Notes: a model not told the origin generated them from the sequence alone. A stretch of 44,566 bases of DNA from Syntrophobacteraceae bacterium (GCA_025454175.1 JALOOX010000045.1:1-44566); one strand, 5' to 3'; numbered from the stretch's first letter, positions 22,314 through 31,531 are shown. Numbers and translations are program-made.

Positions 22314-25010
22314 TCAAGCGTTTGAATCGGTCTTCGGAGAATTCAGCCTGGCTTCGGGCTGACCCTCGGGCTCGGCCGCATGAAGCCAGCAAAGGGCGCA
22401 GGCCTTGCGTGGATCGGCCATGACATGCGCAACCCTGTTCCCGGCTGACATGGGTACATCGATCACCTTGACGAATTCCTCGAACCTGTCCGCTCCCCGC
22501 AGGAATCTGCCGAGGGAGTTGGGGGAGCTCTCAAAGAATTCAAAGTTGAAATCGGACTTGGGGTCGTCGGGATAGAGCGGCAGGTAGATCATCCGTGATT
22601 CCACGATGTCGAGGAAGAAATGGGTCCCGTAGGAGACGTCGGGGATGTGGCCCGCCTGCTCCCTGGCCATTTCCACCAGGACCGATGCATTGCTGATGTC
22701 CGCATAGCTGGTGTTGACTCCGAGCATGATATTGGTGCTGCCCCATCGCCCGGGGCCCATCATCATGACGCGGCGCTCCTTGATTTCCGGATTCCTGTTG
22801 AGCTCGCCGATGATCCGCCCCAGCGACTGTTTGACTTCCAGGGAAGCTTTTTCGGCGTAGGACTTGGGATCGATATAGACAATGTACCCGATATTGTGCA
22901 GGGTGCCTCCCGAAATGGTGCGGCTGGCCCTGAACAGGACGAGCTCTTTCGGTATCCTTGGAGGCGCGACGACGGCTTCCGATGTTCCCGGAAGCCTCAT
23001 GGGGCGGCACTGAACGAGGTTTATGGAGACGCTTCCAGTGGAAGCCAGCGATGCGGTGAACTCCGTGTCGACGGGGTGTCCGTAGGCTGATTCGAGCTTT
23101 GCCAGGAGCTCCCTCATGATCCTCACGAATTCGGTTTGGGAGATGAGGGTGTTGAAGGTCATGACCGCTCGCCTCATGTCTTCCAGGTGGAGGCATTCGG
23201 GGTCCGAGACGTAGCCGTCCTGGAGGGTGGAAACGTAGAGCTGGAGGTGAGGGAAGCTCGCCTCTCCCAGCACTTCCGAGAGAAGCCGGGTTTTGAGGTC
23301 GTTCTCCTTGAGGTCCAGCAGGTCTATCTCCCTCTGGGAATAGGTGAGGATCTTCGAGCCGACCTCGGGACGAAGCCTCGGGTGGCTCAGGGCGATGAGC
23401 CGCGGGTAGTCGCCGCCGACACGATTGACCGCGCGGGTTCCGAGGCCGAAGACCAGCCTGACGATGCCCTGTTCGGGGTCTATGCGGTCGGTCCATCGGT
23501 AGAGGTTGTGGGAAAAGGCAACCCCGGCCATGGGCGGAAAGAAGAAATTCCGGTAGCACATCCCGGACACGCGCTGGACGAGGATGGCCATCTGTTCGTC
23601 CGCTTCTCCCAGGCCCCGTTGCTTTCGGTACGCCAGGGCGTCGGGGTTGATGGCACTGGCATAGACCAGTTTCACCGCCCGCAGGAAGGCTTCCAGGCGT
23701 TGTTCGGGACTGCCCTGGTTGACGCAGAACTCGCTGCGGTACTTGCCCGCGAACGCATTTCCAAAACCGTCCTCCAGCAGACTGCTCGACCGGACGATGA
23801 TGGGCGCCTGACCGAAGTATTCCATCAGGTCCTTGAACTGCTCCATGATCTCGTCGGGGAACCTGCCCGCCAGGAAGCGCTCCTCGGCCCGCTCGTACTC
23901 CTCGGGTGAAATCTGCGAGTCCCTCGTCAGTCGCAGTCGCAGCCTGAAGAGGTCGTTGTTGATGAGGAACGTGAAGAAGACGTCGGAGCCGATATAAAAC
24001 GAGTCGTGCTCTTCCAGCAGCTCCGAGAAGTCGAGCCCGCCGGGCTCCTTCTTGAGGATGGCCCGGGCCAGCAGCATGCCGGCTGCCTTGCCTCCAACGC
24101 GGCCCGAGCCGATCAGCCGGTTTCGCACCTGAAAAAGATCCTCCACCGTCAGGTAGTGGTCCGCCAGCCGCCTGAGGTCGGGGTGGGCCCCGATGATCAT
24201 CTGGGAAAGCTCTTGTTTCAGCGCCTGAATTTCAGGGGTGTGCTCGATGAGCCCCAGCTCTTCCTCGCTGTACTGGGAAAGCTTTCGGTACACACTGTCC
24301 CAGGGTGCAATGGAATCCGCCCTGACCCTGAGCGGATTCTTGCTCGCGGTGAGCGAAATGCTCGAAGCGTCGCAGCTTTGAAAGATCGGTTCCAGGTTGC
24401 CGTCGGTGTAGCGGTGGGGAAGGAACATCTGGGAGGAGTAGCGATCCCAGACCTTGAGGGGGTGAATGTACAGCTGCCCGTGGATATGGTAAAGGTCGAT
24501 GAGGACCTGTGTGGTGTCCCTGATCCGGGCGACGGCGCCGTGCAGGTGCTGGCCGCGCGTCAACGCGAAATAGGCAACGGTCTCCAGCTCGCGGAGATAG
24601 GGACACGTCACCTGAAAGAAATTGGCCAGGAGCTCATCGGTGGCCCAGTCCGCCACCAGAGAGGACAGGTTGTCGAACACGTAGAAGGTTTCGAGGCCGT
24701 TTTCTTCAATGATCATATTGACCTGACCACTGAAGGAATCGAAGCCGGGCCTGGGATCGACTTCGAGCTCGATGATGCCCGGCTTCGGGGAAAGGAAAGT
24801 CTCGTGTGGTGCAAAACGCACATGGACGAATTTTCGTCCCGCCGAGAGGGACTCCGTGACGAAGGGGTCCACCACCCTGCGGTAGTTCTCCAGGCTGTCC
24901 ACCTGCCAGACGACGTTATCTCCCAGGCGCAATCCCATGATGACTTGATCGAGCGCGGGAATGCCGCTGCTCACTGTATTCGGCTTCAGCACCGGAGCCC
25001 ATCCAATCAA
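22314..25010 (-). CDS. PEP/pyruvate-binding (PPDK_N-like) protein with RecA/KaiC-like N-terminus
   Basis: 898 aa. Residues about 370-560 resemble the ATP-grasp PEP/pyruvate-binding domain of PEP synthase and PPDK: GRVGGKAAGMLLAR, then PIIVRSSSLLEDGFGNAFAG. The swivelling phosphohistidine domain and the PEP-binding barrel are not recognisable, so it is not a complete PEP synthase. The N-terminus (SSGIPALDQVIMGLRLGDNV, then FYVFDNLSSLVADW) has the outline of a KaiC/RecA domain but lacks Walker A. The C-terminal part has MMMGPGRWGS. The apparent TTG start overlaps the gdhA stop; a GTG at 24992 is possible. Likely co-transcribed with gdhA. Confidence 0.8.
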   Translation of the reverse strand: MIGWAPVLKPNTVSSGIPALDQVIMGLRLGDNVVWQVDSLENYRRVVDPFVTESLSAGRKFVHVRFAPHETFLSPKPGIIELEVDPRPGFDSFSGQVNMIIEENGLETFYVFDNLSSLVADWATDELLANFFQVTCPYLRELETVAYFALTRGQHLHGAVARIRDTTQVLIDLYHIHGQLYIHPLKVWDRYSSQMFLPHRYTDGNLEPIFQSCDASSISLTASKNPLRVRADSIAPWDSVYRKLSQYSEEELGLIEHTPEIQALKQELSQMIIGAHPDLRRLADHYLTVEDLFQVRNRLIGSGRVGGKAAGMLLARAILKKEPGGLDFSELLEEHDSFYIGSDVFFTFLINNDLFRLRLRLTRDSQISPEEYERAEERFLAGRFPDEIMEQFKDLMEYFGQAPIIVRSSSLLEDGFGNAFAGKYRSEFCVNQGSPEQRLEAFLRAVKLVYASAINPDALAYRKQRGLGEADEQMAILVQRVSGMCYRNFFFPPMAGVAFSHNLYRWTDRIDPEQGIVRLVFGLGTRAVNRVGGDYPRLIALSHPRLRPEVGSKILTYSQREIDLLDLKENDLKTRLLSEVLGEASFPHLQLYVSTLQDGYVSDPECLHLEDMRRAVMTFNTLISQTEFVRIMRELLAKLESAYGHPVDTEFTASLASTGSVSINLVQCRPMRLPGTSEAVVAPPRIPKELVLFRASRTISGGTLHNIGYIVYIDPKSYAEKASLEVKQSLGRIIGELNRNPEIKERRVMMMGPGRWGSTNIMLGVNTSYADISNASVLVEMAREQAGHIPDVSYGTHFFLDIVESRMIYLPLYPDDPKSDFNFEFFESSPNSLGRFLRGADRFEEFVKVIDVPMSAGNRVAHVMADPRKACALCWLHAAEPEGQPEARLNSPKTDSNA

Positions 25011-26266
25011 ACCCAGCCGCGAAGCTTCATGGCCTCGACGACCCGGCTCACCGCAACCACATAGGCCGCCTTGCGCATGTTGATCCCGTATTTCTCGGAG
25101 GTTGCAGCCACCTCGGCGTAAGCCCTCGTCATCCGGTTGTCGAGCTTCTCATGGACCTCGGCTTCGTTCCAATAATACATGTAGGCATTCTGAACCATCT
25201 CAAAGTACGAGACGGTGACTCCCCCTGCATTGCAGAGGAAGTCGGGTATCACGTGAATGCCCTTTTGGTAGAGGACTTCGTCGGCTTCCGGGGTTGTGGG
25301 CCCGTTGGCCAGCTCGACGACGATCTTGGCCTTCACCTGGTCGACGTTTCTCTCGGTCACCGAGCTCTCCAGTGCCGCAAGAACGAGCACATCCACGTCG
25401 AGGGCTATGAGGTCATTATTGGTCATGCCATCGGTTCCTTCACATTCGATGACGGAGGATGTCTTCTCCTTGTGCTCGTTCACCTTGAGCACACAGATGC
25501 CGTTCTGGCAGCTCACCGCGCCCTTGGAATCACAAACGGCGACGACCTTGGATCCGAACATGGACTCGGCGAGGCTTGCGGCGTAGCAGCCCGCATTGCC
25601 GTATCCCTGAATGGCCATCGTGGCCTTGCTCAGATCGATGCCCAGCCTGCGGGCCGCCTCGCGAAGCGCATACATGCCGCCCCTCGCCGTGGCGTCCCCG
25701 CGTCCCGGGGAGCCGCCCAGGGGCAGAGGCTTGCCCGTCATGACGCCAAACTGGTTCTTCCCGACGATGGATGAATACTCATCCACCATCCAGGCCATGA
25801 TCTGGGGGTTGGTGTAGACATCGGGGGCGGGAATGTCCTTGTCAGGGCCGATGAAGGAGCCTATGGCCTTGATATACCCGCGGCTGATGCGCTCAAGCTC
25901 CAACGGTGAGAGCTCCTTGGGGTTGCAGACCACCCCGCCTTTGCCTCCGCCCAGGGGGAGATCCAGCAGGGCGCACTTCCAGGTCATCCAGGCGGATAGG
26001 GCGCGAACGGTGTCTATGGTCTCGTCGGGATGAAACCGAATGCCGCCCTTGGTCGGCCCCTTGGCGTCGTTGTACTGCACGCGAAATCCCTGAAAGACCC
26101 GCGTCGTCCCATCATCCATGCGCACGGGGAAGTTGACGTGAAATTCCCGCATGGGGTGCAACAGGACCTGGCGAGTGCTCTCGCTCAGCTTCAGTATGTC
26201 TGCACAGTCATTGATCTGTTTCTGCGCAATCTTGAAAGGATTGCTGTGATTGTTGCCTTCGGACAT
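25007..26266 (-). CDS. gdhA: Glutamate dehydrogenase (Glu/Leu/Phe/Val family)
   Basis: Interconverts glutamate and 2-oxoglutarate plus ammonia. 419 aa, normal for the hexameric short type. Motifs: GGIRFHP, the catalytic-lysine segment ALLDLPLGGGKGGVV, DIPAPDVYTN and the dinucleotide loop AIQGYGNAG; the C-terminal part has DFLCNAGGVTVSYFE. The ATG at 26266 follows a good AGGAGAG; upstream frame extends into the mobile cassette and is rejected. Precedes the PPDK_N-like gene with a four-base overlap. A cassette insertion lies 58 bases upstream. Confidence 0.93.
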   Translation of the reverse strand: MSEGNNHSNPFKIAQKQINDCADILKLSESTRQVLLHPMREFHVNFPVRMDDGTTRVFQGFRVQYNDAKGPTKGGIRFHPDETIDTVRALSAWMTWKCALLDLPLGGGKGGVVCNPKELSPLELERISRGYIKAIGSFIGPDKDIPAPDVYTNPQIMAWMVDEYSSIVGKNQFGVMTGKPLPLGGSPGRGDATARGGMYALREAARRLGIDLSKATMAIQGYGNAGCYAASLAESMFGSKVVAVCDSKGAVSCQNGICVLKVNEHKEKTSSVIECEGTDGMTNNDLIALDVDVLVLAALESSVTERNVDQVKAKIVVELANGPTTPEADEVLYQKGIHVIPDFLCNAGGVTVSYFEMVQNAYMYYWNEAEVHEKLDNRMTRAYAEVAATSEKYGINMRKAAYVVAVSRVVEAMKLRGWV

Positions 26267-26323
26267 CTCTCCTGACCTCCCGTTAGCTGATGGTTTCACT
26301 GCCGCCCCGGCCCCCCTCCCAGC

Positions 26324-26466
26324 CAATGCTGTTGACTTAAGAGCGCGCCACATCCCCCTCTCCACCCTTTGGGGGGAGAGGGTCGGGGTGAGGGGGGGCC
26401 AGAGCCGTTCTCCCCTCACCCTAACCCTCTCCCTGAGGGAGAGGGAACCTTAAGTCAGCAGCATTG
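26324..26466. mobile_element. TIR-bounded cassette, copy 2 (143 bp)
   Basis: Ends CAATGCTGTTGACTTAAG (26324-26341) and CTTAAGTCAGCAGCATTG (26449-26466) are 18-bp inverted repeats with one mismatch. The flanking 11-mers CCCCTCCCAGC (26313-26323) and CCAGTCCCAGC (26467-26477) match at 9 of 11 positions, an aged target duplication. The core holds two CCCTCTCC-type palindromes related to the repeats at 19691 and 22078. It has no gene. Confidence 0.85.
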
Positions 26467-26499
26467 CCAGTCCCAGCGGGCTCATGCCCCGGGGCTGTT

Positions 26500-26802
26500 T
26501 CACACTCTCTCGTCGGAAAACCGCCTGGCATGGTCGATGTAATGCTTGAGGAGCCACATCTTCTCGAGAAATTCCGGCCAGCCGCAGGCCGGCTTGAATC
26601 CCTGCTGTGCATCGGGAAGCACCAGGACTCCGTCGACGACCTCACCCTGCAGCTCGCCCCACAGCTCACCCCATGTCTTTTGAGCATCCTGAAGGAGCAC
26701 ACCCATGATGTTGCGGAAGTGTCTGTGTTTTTCTTCGGGCAGCAGCACGCGTCGTTCCACACCCTTTTCATTGTCCGAGACGACTCTGAGCACTCTCGCC
26801 AT
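26500..26802 (-). CDS. Small protein of unknown function, tandem paralog B
   Basis: 100 aa, soluble, no family recognised. It aligns over its length with the preceding gene: KHRHFRNI...W-ELW-ELQG against RLRHFRGI...W-EIW-ELQD, and FLEKMWLLKHYIDHARR against LLERLHLLGIQIEYARR. The start is ATG at 26802, behind AAGGAGAG inside the end of paralog A, whose frame it overlaps by 35 bases. The pair probably arose by duplication and may form a heteromeric helical protein. Confidence 0.7.
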   Translation of the reverse strand: MARVLRVVSDNEKGVERRVLLPEEKHRHFRNIMGVLLQDAQKTWGELWGELQGEVVDGVLVLPDAQQGFKPACGWPEFLEKMWLLKHYIDHARRFSDERV

Positions 26803-27154
26803 GATCGCTCTCTCCTTCTCCCTGGGTTGGGCTCCCGATGGAACCTTCACAAAGTCTCCTGGCGTATTCGATCTGGATGCCCAGCAGATGGAGCCTTTCA
26901 AGCAGCGAGCCCCGCCTTGCTTCGGTCAGGAGCCCTGAAGGGCTGGATGCATCGTTGATGATATCCAGGCAGGACCGGGGGTCCTGCAGTTCGTCCCAGA
27001 TTTCCTTCCACAGACCGAGCGCTTCGCTCATCACGCTTGCCGCGATGCCCCTGAAATGCCTGAGCCTCGCATTGGCAAGCTCCATTCCGCGCTCCAGCTC
27101 CCCCTGGCGGGAGCTGCTCCGAAGCTCGATCTGACTCTCCCGTGGAGACTTCAT
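26768..27154 (-). CDS. Small protein of unknown function, tandem paralog A
   Basis: 128 aa, mainly helical, with charged ends. Shares the RHFR / WxEhWxELQ / LLERhxLL...ARR pattern with paralog B. ATG at 27154 follows AAGGAAG; the longer in-frame start at 27193 is less supported. A sigma-54 promoter lies about 70 bases upstream, next to a kinase and sigma-54 activator pair. These are therefore plausible direct targets of that system. gdhA lies downstream, beyond the inserted cassette. Confidence 0.7.
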   Translation of the reverse strand: MKSPRESQIELRSSSRQGELERGMELANARLRHFRGIAASVMSEALGLWKEIWDELQDPRSCLDIINDASSPSGLLTEARRGSLLERLHLLGIQIEYARRLCEGSIGSPTQGEGESDHGESAQSRLGQ

Positions 27155-27225
27155 TGCGTTGATCTTCCTTTGGGTGAAGCGTGGATCCACCACATCCGTC
27201 TGTCATTTTTCACGAACGATCCTGG

Positions 27226-27240
27226 GCAAGACCCGTGCCT
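27226..27240 (-). promoter_or_regulatory. Sigma-54 promoter of the tandem paralogs
   Basis: The minus strand reads AGGCACGGGTCTTGC: one mismatch to TGGCAC-N5-TTGC with exact spacing. It would start transcription near 27214, 60 bases before the ATG of paralog A. Confidence 0.75.
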
Positions 27241-27430
27241 CCGGGGGAAGCGACAAGGCAATGATTCACAACTAATTGTAATAAAAGCGAAATTTCATGG
27301 AGTGTTGAGCTGTCTGGCCCGGAAGGGGATGGAGGAACCGGTGGCCGGGTGGTGCTTCGGCAGCACCCCCCGGTGTCGCCCGGTCGGTTTAAGCACCTGA
27401 AAACACAATGGATACCATGGTGCAGCGGTG

Positions 27431-27449
27431 CTGCTCAAAACTTGAGCAG
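27431..27449. promoter_or_regulatory. Candidate activator site (palindrome)
   Basis: CTGCTCAAAACTTGAGCAG has perfect 8-bp arms and lies between the activator gene and the sigma-54 promoter, about 190 bases upstream of the latter. The position suits an enhancer-type site for an NtrC-family regulator. Confidence 0.55.
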
Positions 27450-27504
27450 ACATGGTGGAAAGGGGGCAGGGCGCTTGGATGCATAGGGGGTCGGTTTCCA
27501 GCCG

Positions 27505-28950
27505 TCACTCGGAGGGTGGGACGAAATCGAACTTCTTCATGCGGTGCCTCAGGGTGTTGCGGCTGATGCCGAGCACCCTGGCCGCCTTGACCTGATTGTT
27601 GCCGCATTGTTTCAGGACCTTGGATATGAGCGTCTTCTCGACCACGTCGATGACGCTTTCGCGCACTCGGGTCTCCGTCAACCGCAGAAGGTCGGGAATG
27701 AGCTCTTCCAGCCTGCGCTCGATCCGCTCCGAGAGCTCCTCCCGGGCGGCAGGGGCCAGGGGATCGCCCTGGGCGGAATCGAATTTCAGATGCTCATCGA
27801 GGATCACATCACCTGAAGAGAAGAGGACCGCCCGCCTGAGACAGTTCTCGAGCTCTCTCACGTTCCCTGGCCAATCGTAGGATTTCAACCTCTCGACGGC
27901 GGCCTCCTCGATGTACCGGATCGCCATCTGGTACTCTCTTCCGAAGCGGTGGACGAAATACTCCACCAGGGCTGGAATGTCGGACATGCGCTCACGAAGG
28001 GGCGGCAGGTGGATCGATATGATCTTGAGCCTCCAGTAGAGGTCCTCGCGGAATTTTCCCTGATCCACCGCTGCCTCGAGGTTCTTGTTGGTTGCGGCGA
28101 TCATCCTGACGTCGGCTCTCAGGGTCTGGCTCCCACCCAGTCTCTCGAGCTCCCCGTACTGGAGCATGCGGAGGATTTTCGCCTGCGTGGAGAGCGGCAT
28201 TTCAGCGATCTCGTCGAAAAAGATCGTGCCGCCGTGACATCTTTCGAACTTGCCGATGTGGAGACGGTCCGCACCGGTGAATGCTCCGCGCTCGTGGCCG
28301 AAGAGCTCGCTCTCAAAGAGGCTCTCCGCGATGGCTGCACAGTTCAGGGCCACGAAGGGCCTGTCTTTTCTGGCGCTGTGATGGTAGATGGCCCGCGCAA
28401 CCAGCTCTTTCCCCGTTCCGGATTCCCCCGTGATCAGCACCGTGACATCCTTGGGGGCGATCTGCCCGATGGTCTTGAAAACCTCCTGCATGCGCCGGTG
28501 GCTGCCGATGATCGTGACTTCTCCTCCGGGGGCCTGGGATGGCCTGCTGAAAGGGGCCGGAAAGCTCACCACCTCCTTCATGAGGCGATTGACTTCCAGG
28601 GCGTCCCGGGCTACCCGCTGAAGCTCGCTTCCATCGAAGGGTTTGAGGATGTAGTCGTAGGCCCCGAGCTTCATCGCTTCGATGGCCGTGTCCATGGTCC
28701 CGTAGGCCGTCATGACGATGATGGGGGTTTTGACCTGAAGTCGGCGGATCTCGCTCAGCGTATCCAACCCGTTCATGCCCGGCATTTTGTAGTCCATGAG
28801 GATCAGGTCGAAAGGCTCCCTGGAGACGAGATCGATGGCATCCCGCCCGCTGCCGCGGGACATCACTTCATACTCCTGCCTGGCAAAGAACCGCTTCAGG
28901 AAATGAACCAGCCCCTCGTCATCGTCAACGATCAGAATTTTTTCCATCAT
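27505..28950 (-). CDS. Sigma-54-dependent response regulator (NtrC family)
   Basis: 481 aa. The receiver domain has phosphoacceptor Asp53 in [10 protein letters not shown]. The AAA+ domain shows Walker A GESGTGKE (175-182), the sigma-54 contact loop GAFTGA (222-227) and Walker [10 protein letters not shown] Fis-type HTH sits at the C-terminus ([20 protein letters not shown]). The start overlaps the kinase gene by 26 bases. It likely activates the sigma-54 promoter at 27226, though other targets are possible. Signal unknown. Confidence 0.93.
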   Translation of the reverse strand: MMEKILIVDDDEGLVHFLKRFFARQEYEVMSRGSGRDAIDLVSREPFDLILMDYKMPGMNGLDTLSEIRRLQVKTPIIVMTAYGTMDTAIEAMKLGAYDYILKPFDGSELQRVARDALEVNRLMKEVVSFPAPFSRPSQAPGGEVTIIGSHRRMQEVFKTIGQIAPKDVTVLITGESGTGKELVARAIYHHSARKDRPFVALNCAAIAESLFESELFGHERGAFTGADRLHIGKFERCHGGTIFFDEIAEMPLSTQAKILRMLQYGELERLGGSQTLRADVRMIAATNKNLEAAVDQGKFREDLYWRLKIISIHLPPLRERMSDIPALVEYFVHRFGREYQMAIRYIEEAAVERLKSYDWPGNVRELENCLRRAVLFSSGDVILDEHLKFDSAQGDPLAPAAREELSERIERRLEELIPDLLRLTETRVRESVIDVVEKTLISKVLKQCGNNQVKAARVLGISRNTLRHRMKKFDFVPPSE

Positions 28951-30799
28951 CCTCCATCACATGTCCGGATTGAACGGGTATGAGCATTGAGAAAGTCACT
29001 CCCTCACCCTCATCGTTTTTCATTCTGACTTCTCCACCATGTCTTCTGACGGTGGTATAGACAATGGAGAGCCCAAGCCCGGTTCCCGTTGCCTTGGTGG
29101 TGAAGAAGGGGTCAAAAAGCCTGGGGATATGTTCCGGGTCGATCCCTGGTCCGGTGTCCGACACATCGATCCGCACGCAATCCTGGGGGCCCGTCGCACG
29201 CTCCAGGGTTTCGACGGAGGCGGATACGGTGATCCGCCCATGATCTCCGACGGCCTCGAGACCATTCACCATAAGATTCAAAAGGGCTTCACCCAGCTGT
29301 TTCCGGTCCACGCTGATCCGAGGCAGGGGAGCAGTCAACCGGGTGCCGAGCAGTGTCTCCTGCTGTTTTGCCCTGGGCCCCGCAATGAGGAGAGCATCCT
29401 GGATGAGCTCTTCCACATCGATTTCGACCCACACGGGCTCCCGCGGTTTGGCGAAGTCCAGGAAACGGTTGATGGTGGCTTCCATGCGGAGGATCTGACT
29501 TGCGGCGACCTGGAAGTCCTCTTCACATTCGCTGGAAAACTCCAGCTCCCTCTCGATGGACTCCAGGAACATCTTGAGTGAGGTCAGGGGTGTCCTGATC
29601 TCATGGGCGACACCGGCCGCCAGCTGTCCGAGCGCTGCGAGCTGCTGGGACCGGGCCGCGGCCTCCTGGCTCCGTTTCAGCTTGACGTCGGTCTCCTTGA
29701 GCTCGGCCTCCCGCAGGATGACCCTTTTCTCGAGCCTTTGCTGCCGGTCCATCAGCTGCCGGGCCATATGGTCGAAGACAGTGTACAGCCGGCCTATCTC
29801 GTCCCGCCGCCGGGTGTCGATCACGACCGTTTCAAAATCGCCCTGCGCCAGGTGAGTCGCGGCATCACTGAGCCGGCGTATGGGCTCCGCCACGACCCTG
29901 GAAAGGAGCCATGCGGAGAGGAAGACCCCCACGATGGACAGGGAGATGACCAGCAGGATATAACGTTCGAGGGCGTCGGCGCTGTGAAACGCTTCCTCCC
30001 TGTCCTGCTCGACCACCAGAACCCAGTCCGTCCCGCCCACTCGCCTGGATGCACCGATGACTTCGATACCCCTGTAGTCGACGTAGGTGGTCCGTCTCTC
30101 TCTCGATTCCCCGAAGATGTTCCTGAAGCTTTCCGACTGGGCGATGTTCTCGGTGAGGATTCTCCCGGGCTCCTTGTGGGCGAGAAAGGTGCCCTCCCGG
30201 TCCACCAGGTAGGACTCTCCCGTGCTGCCGAGGGAAACGCGCAATATGACCTCGAGGATGGTGCCGGTCCCCACCCTGGCGCAGACGACTCCATCGATCT
30301 GCCCGTTCCTGGCCAAACGGGGAGCCGATATCATGAAGAACGATTCCCCCTCGCCGGCATCGAGGCGGATGTCCGACATGTACAACCTGCCCGCCGCGGC
30401 CTCCTGAAACCAGCGCTCCTCCTCGACCGTGGCCGAGCTGCCCGGAAAGCCGCCAATTGCCGCTCCATCCAGCGGGACGACCCGGATTTCCCTGTAAACC
30501 CTGTAAGCCCTCTTCACCTGCCGCAGGTAGGATTCGATCTCATCCGGGCTCATGGACTGCATGATCGATGAATGGGCCATCAGCTCGATGTCCGCCTTTC
30601 GCTCCCCTATCCAACGCTCGAGCAATGCCGCCTTGTCCGCGGTCACCTGGTCGATCTGGTTGGCAACCATGGTGAGAATCAGCTCTTCGGCGGTCCTGGT
30701 GGAGAGGATGCCCACGGCGCAGACAGGCGCCAGGGCGAAGAGGAAGGAGAGCAGCATGAGCTTGTTGCGTATCGTAAATACAGTGCTTCCGGCACTCAA
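28925..30799 (-). CDS. Membrane sensor histidine kinase (Cache-HAMP)
   Basis: 624 aa. Membrane helices at about 16-36 and 280-302 enclose a periplasmic double-Cache-like sensor (ISAPRLARNGQIDGVVCARV; GESYLVDREGTFLAH). HAMP follows (about 300-352), then a coiled coil, the phosphoacceptor His399 in VAHEIRTPLTSL, and the ATPase with SDTGPGIDPE and TGLGLSIV. The TTG at 30799 is the best start (GAGGG upstream); ATG at residue 15 would cut into the first helix. Its partner is the overlapping sigma-54 regulator. The second kinase in the window has the same architecture. Confidence 0.9.
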   Translation of the reverse strand: MSAGSTVFTIRNKLMLLSFLFALAPVCAVGILSTRTAEELILTMVANQIDQVTADKAALLERWIGERKADIELMAHSSIMQSMSPDEIESYLRQVKRAYRVYREIRVVPLDGAAIGGFPGSSATVEEERWFQEAAAGRLYMSDIRLDAGEGESFFMISAPRLARNGQIDGVVCARVGTGTILEVILRVSLGSTGESYLVDREGTFLAHKEPGRILTENIAQSESFRNIFGESRERRTTYVDYRGIEVIGASRRVGGTDWVLVVEQDREEAFHSADALERYILLVISLSIVGVFLSAWLLSRVVAEPIRRLSDAATHLAQGDFETVVIDTRRRDEIGRLYTVFDHMARQLMDRQQRLEKRVILREAELKETDVKLKRSQEAAARSQQLAALGQLAAGVAHEIRTPLTSLKMFLESIERELEFSSECEEDFQVAASQILRMEATINRFLDFAKPREPVWVEIDVEELIQDALLIAGPRAKQQETLLGTRLTAPLPRISVDRKQLGEALLNLMVNGLEAVGDHGRITVSASVETLERATGPQDCVRIDVSDTGPGIDPEHIPRLFDPFFTTKATGTGLGLSIVYTTVRRHGGEVRMKNDEGEGVTFSMLIPVQSGHVMEDDGKNSDR

Positions 30800-30814
30800 A
30801 TCAGACGGCCCTCA

Positions 30815-30910
30815 CGGCTTGCCTGTACTCATTAAGGATTGGATCCTTCTTTTCTCCAATTCACCGCAAAGGCGCGAAGAACGAAAAAAGGCAGCAATGA
30901 ACGCAAAGAA
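30815..30910. repeat. Chimeric intergenic repeat
   Basis: TACTCATTAAGGATTGGATC resembles the ends of the repeat at 41550-41660. It is followed by TTCACCGCAAAGGCGCGAAG, a common dispersed motif related to the arms at 33247-33314. No gene. Confidence 0.45.
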
Positions 30911-30930
30911 AGACATGAATGGACCCTTTC

Positions 30931-30962
30931 GCCGGCTCCCAAGCTCGACCTTGGGAGCCGGC
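30931..30962 (-). terminator. Hairpin downstream of the DUF5661 gene
   Basis: A perfect 13-bp stem (GCCGGCTCCCAAG at 30931-30943 with its complement at 30950-30962) and a 6-base loop, 31 bases after the stop. There is no T tract, as with other hairpins in this window. Confidence 0.65.
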
Positions 30963-30993
30963 TGATCCGGGCGGTCATTTCCGCCCGCGTGCA

Positions 30994-31437
30994 CTAGCCG
31001 GCTTGAAGGGCCCGGGCTTCCACCTCGCTCAACTGCAGCTTCGCCTTGGCCAGTCGCTTATAATACTTTATGGCTTTTTCCATGTTACCGGCCCCCATGG
31101 CCTTGAGCAGGTCCCCTTCGAGCTCGGCCACTTCCAGTCGGTCGTAGTAATCGAGGGTTTCCTTCAAGTGGGCCAGGACGATCTTCCCGGTGAGGATGGG
31201 GTGGTTATTGGTGACGTTGGCATCCTTGAACCTCGTGCCGTGCTCGAGCTCCACCTCGAGCCCCACCCGGAAGCTCTCGAGATCGATGTCCATTCCCTCG
31301 ACATTGACCTCGCTCAGAATGATCCGGGCTTCCTCGGGCTGCACATCCGGCTCGGTCATGGTCGACCAGTCCCTGATCCTGAGCGCCTGACAGACTCGCT
31401 TGACCTCATCCATTGTAATGTAAACCGGCAGTTCCAT
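30994..31437 (-). CDS. DUF5661 family protein
   Basis: 147 aa, cytosolic, function unknown. The central block FRVGLEVELEHGT followed by NVTNNHPILTGKIVLAHL and DYYDRL matches what I recall of DUF5661, where ELEHG and a TGKIALAHL helix are conserved. The C-terminal 45 residues form a charged helix. GAAGGAGGAGTC precedes the ATG. A palindrome TTACGCTGCGTAA lies 28 bases upstream. Confidence 0.8.
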   Translation of the reverse strand: MELPVYITMDEVKRVCQALRIRDWSTMTEPDVQPEEARIILSEVNVEGMDIDLESFRVGLEVELEHGTRFKDANVTNNHPILTGKIVLAHLKETLDYYDRLEVAELEGDLLKAMGAGNMEKAIKYYKRLAKAKLQLSEVEARALQAG

Positions 31438-31464
31438 GAGACTCCTCCTTCTCGGATAAAGGGT

Positions 31465-31477
31465 TTACGCTGCGTAA
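31465..31477. promoter_or_regulatory. Small palindrome upstream of DUF5661 gene
   Basis: TTACGCTGCGTAA, perfect 6-bp arms, 28 bases before the start codon. Operator candidate only. Confidence 0.3.
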
Positions 31478-31531
31478 CATAACCATGCCCATTGGGAGTA
31501 TCGAGACATTGGGGTCATCCCCACCGGGTTT

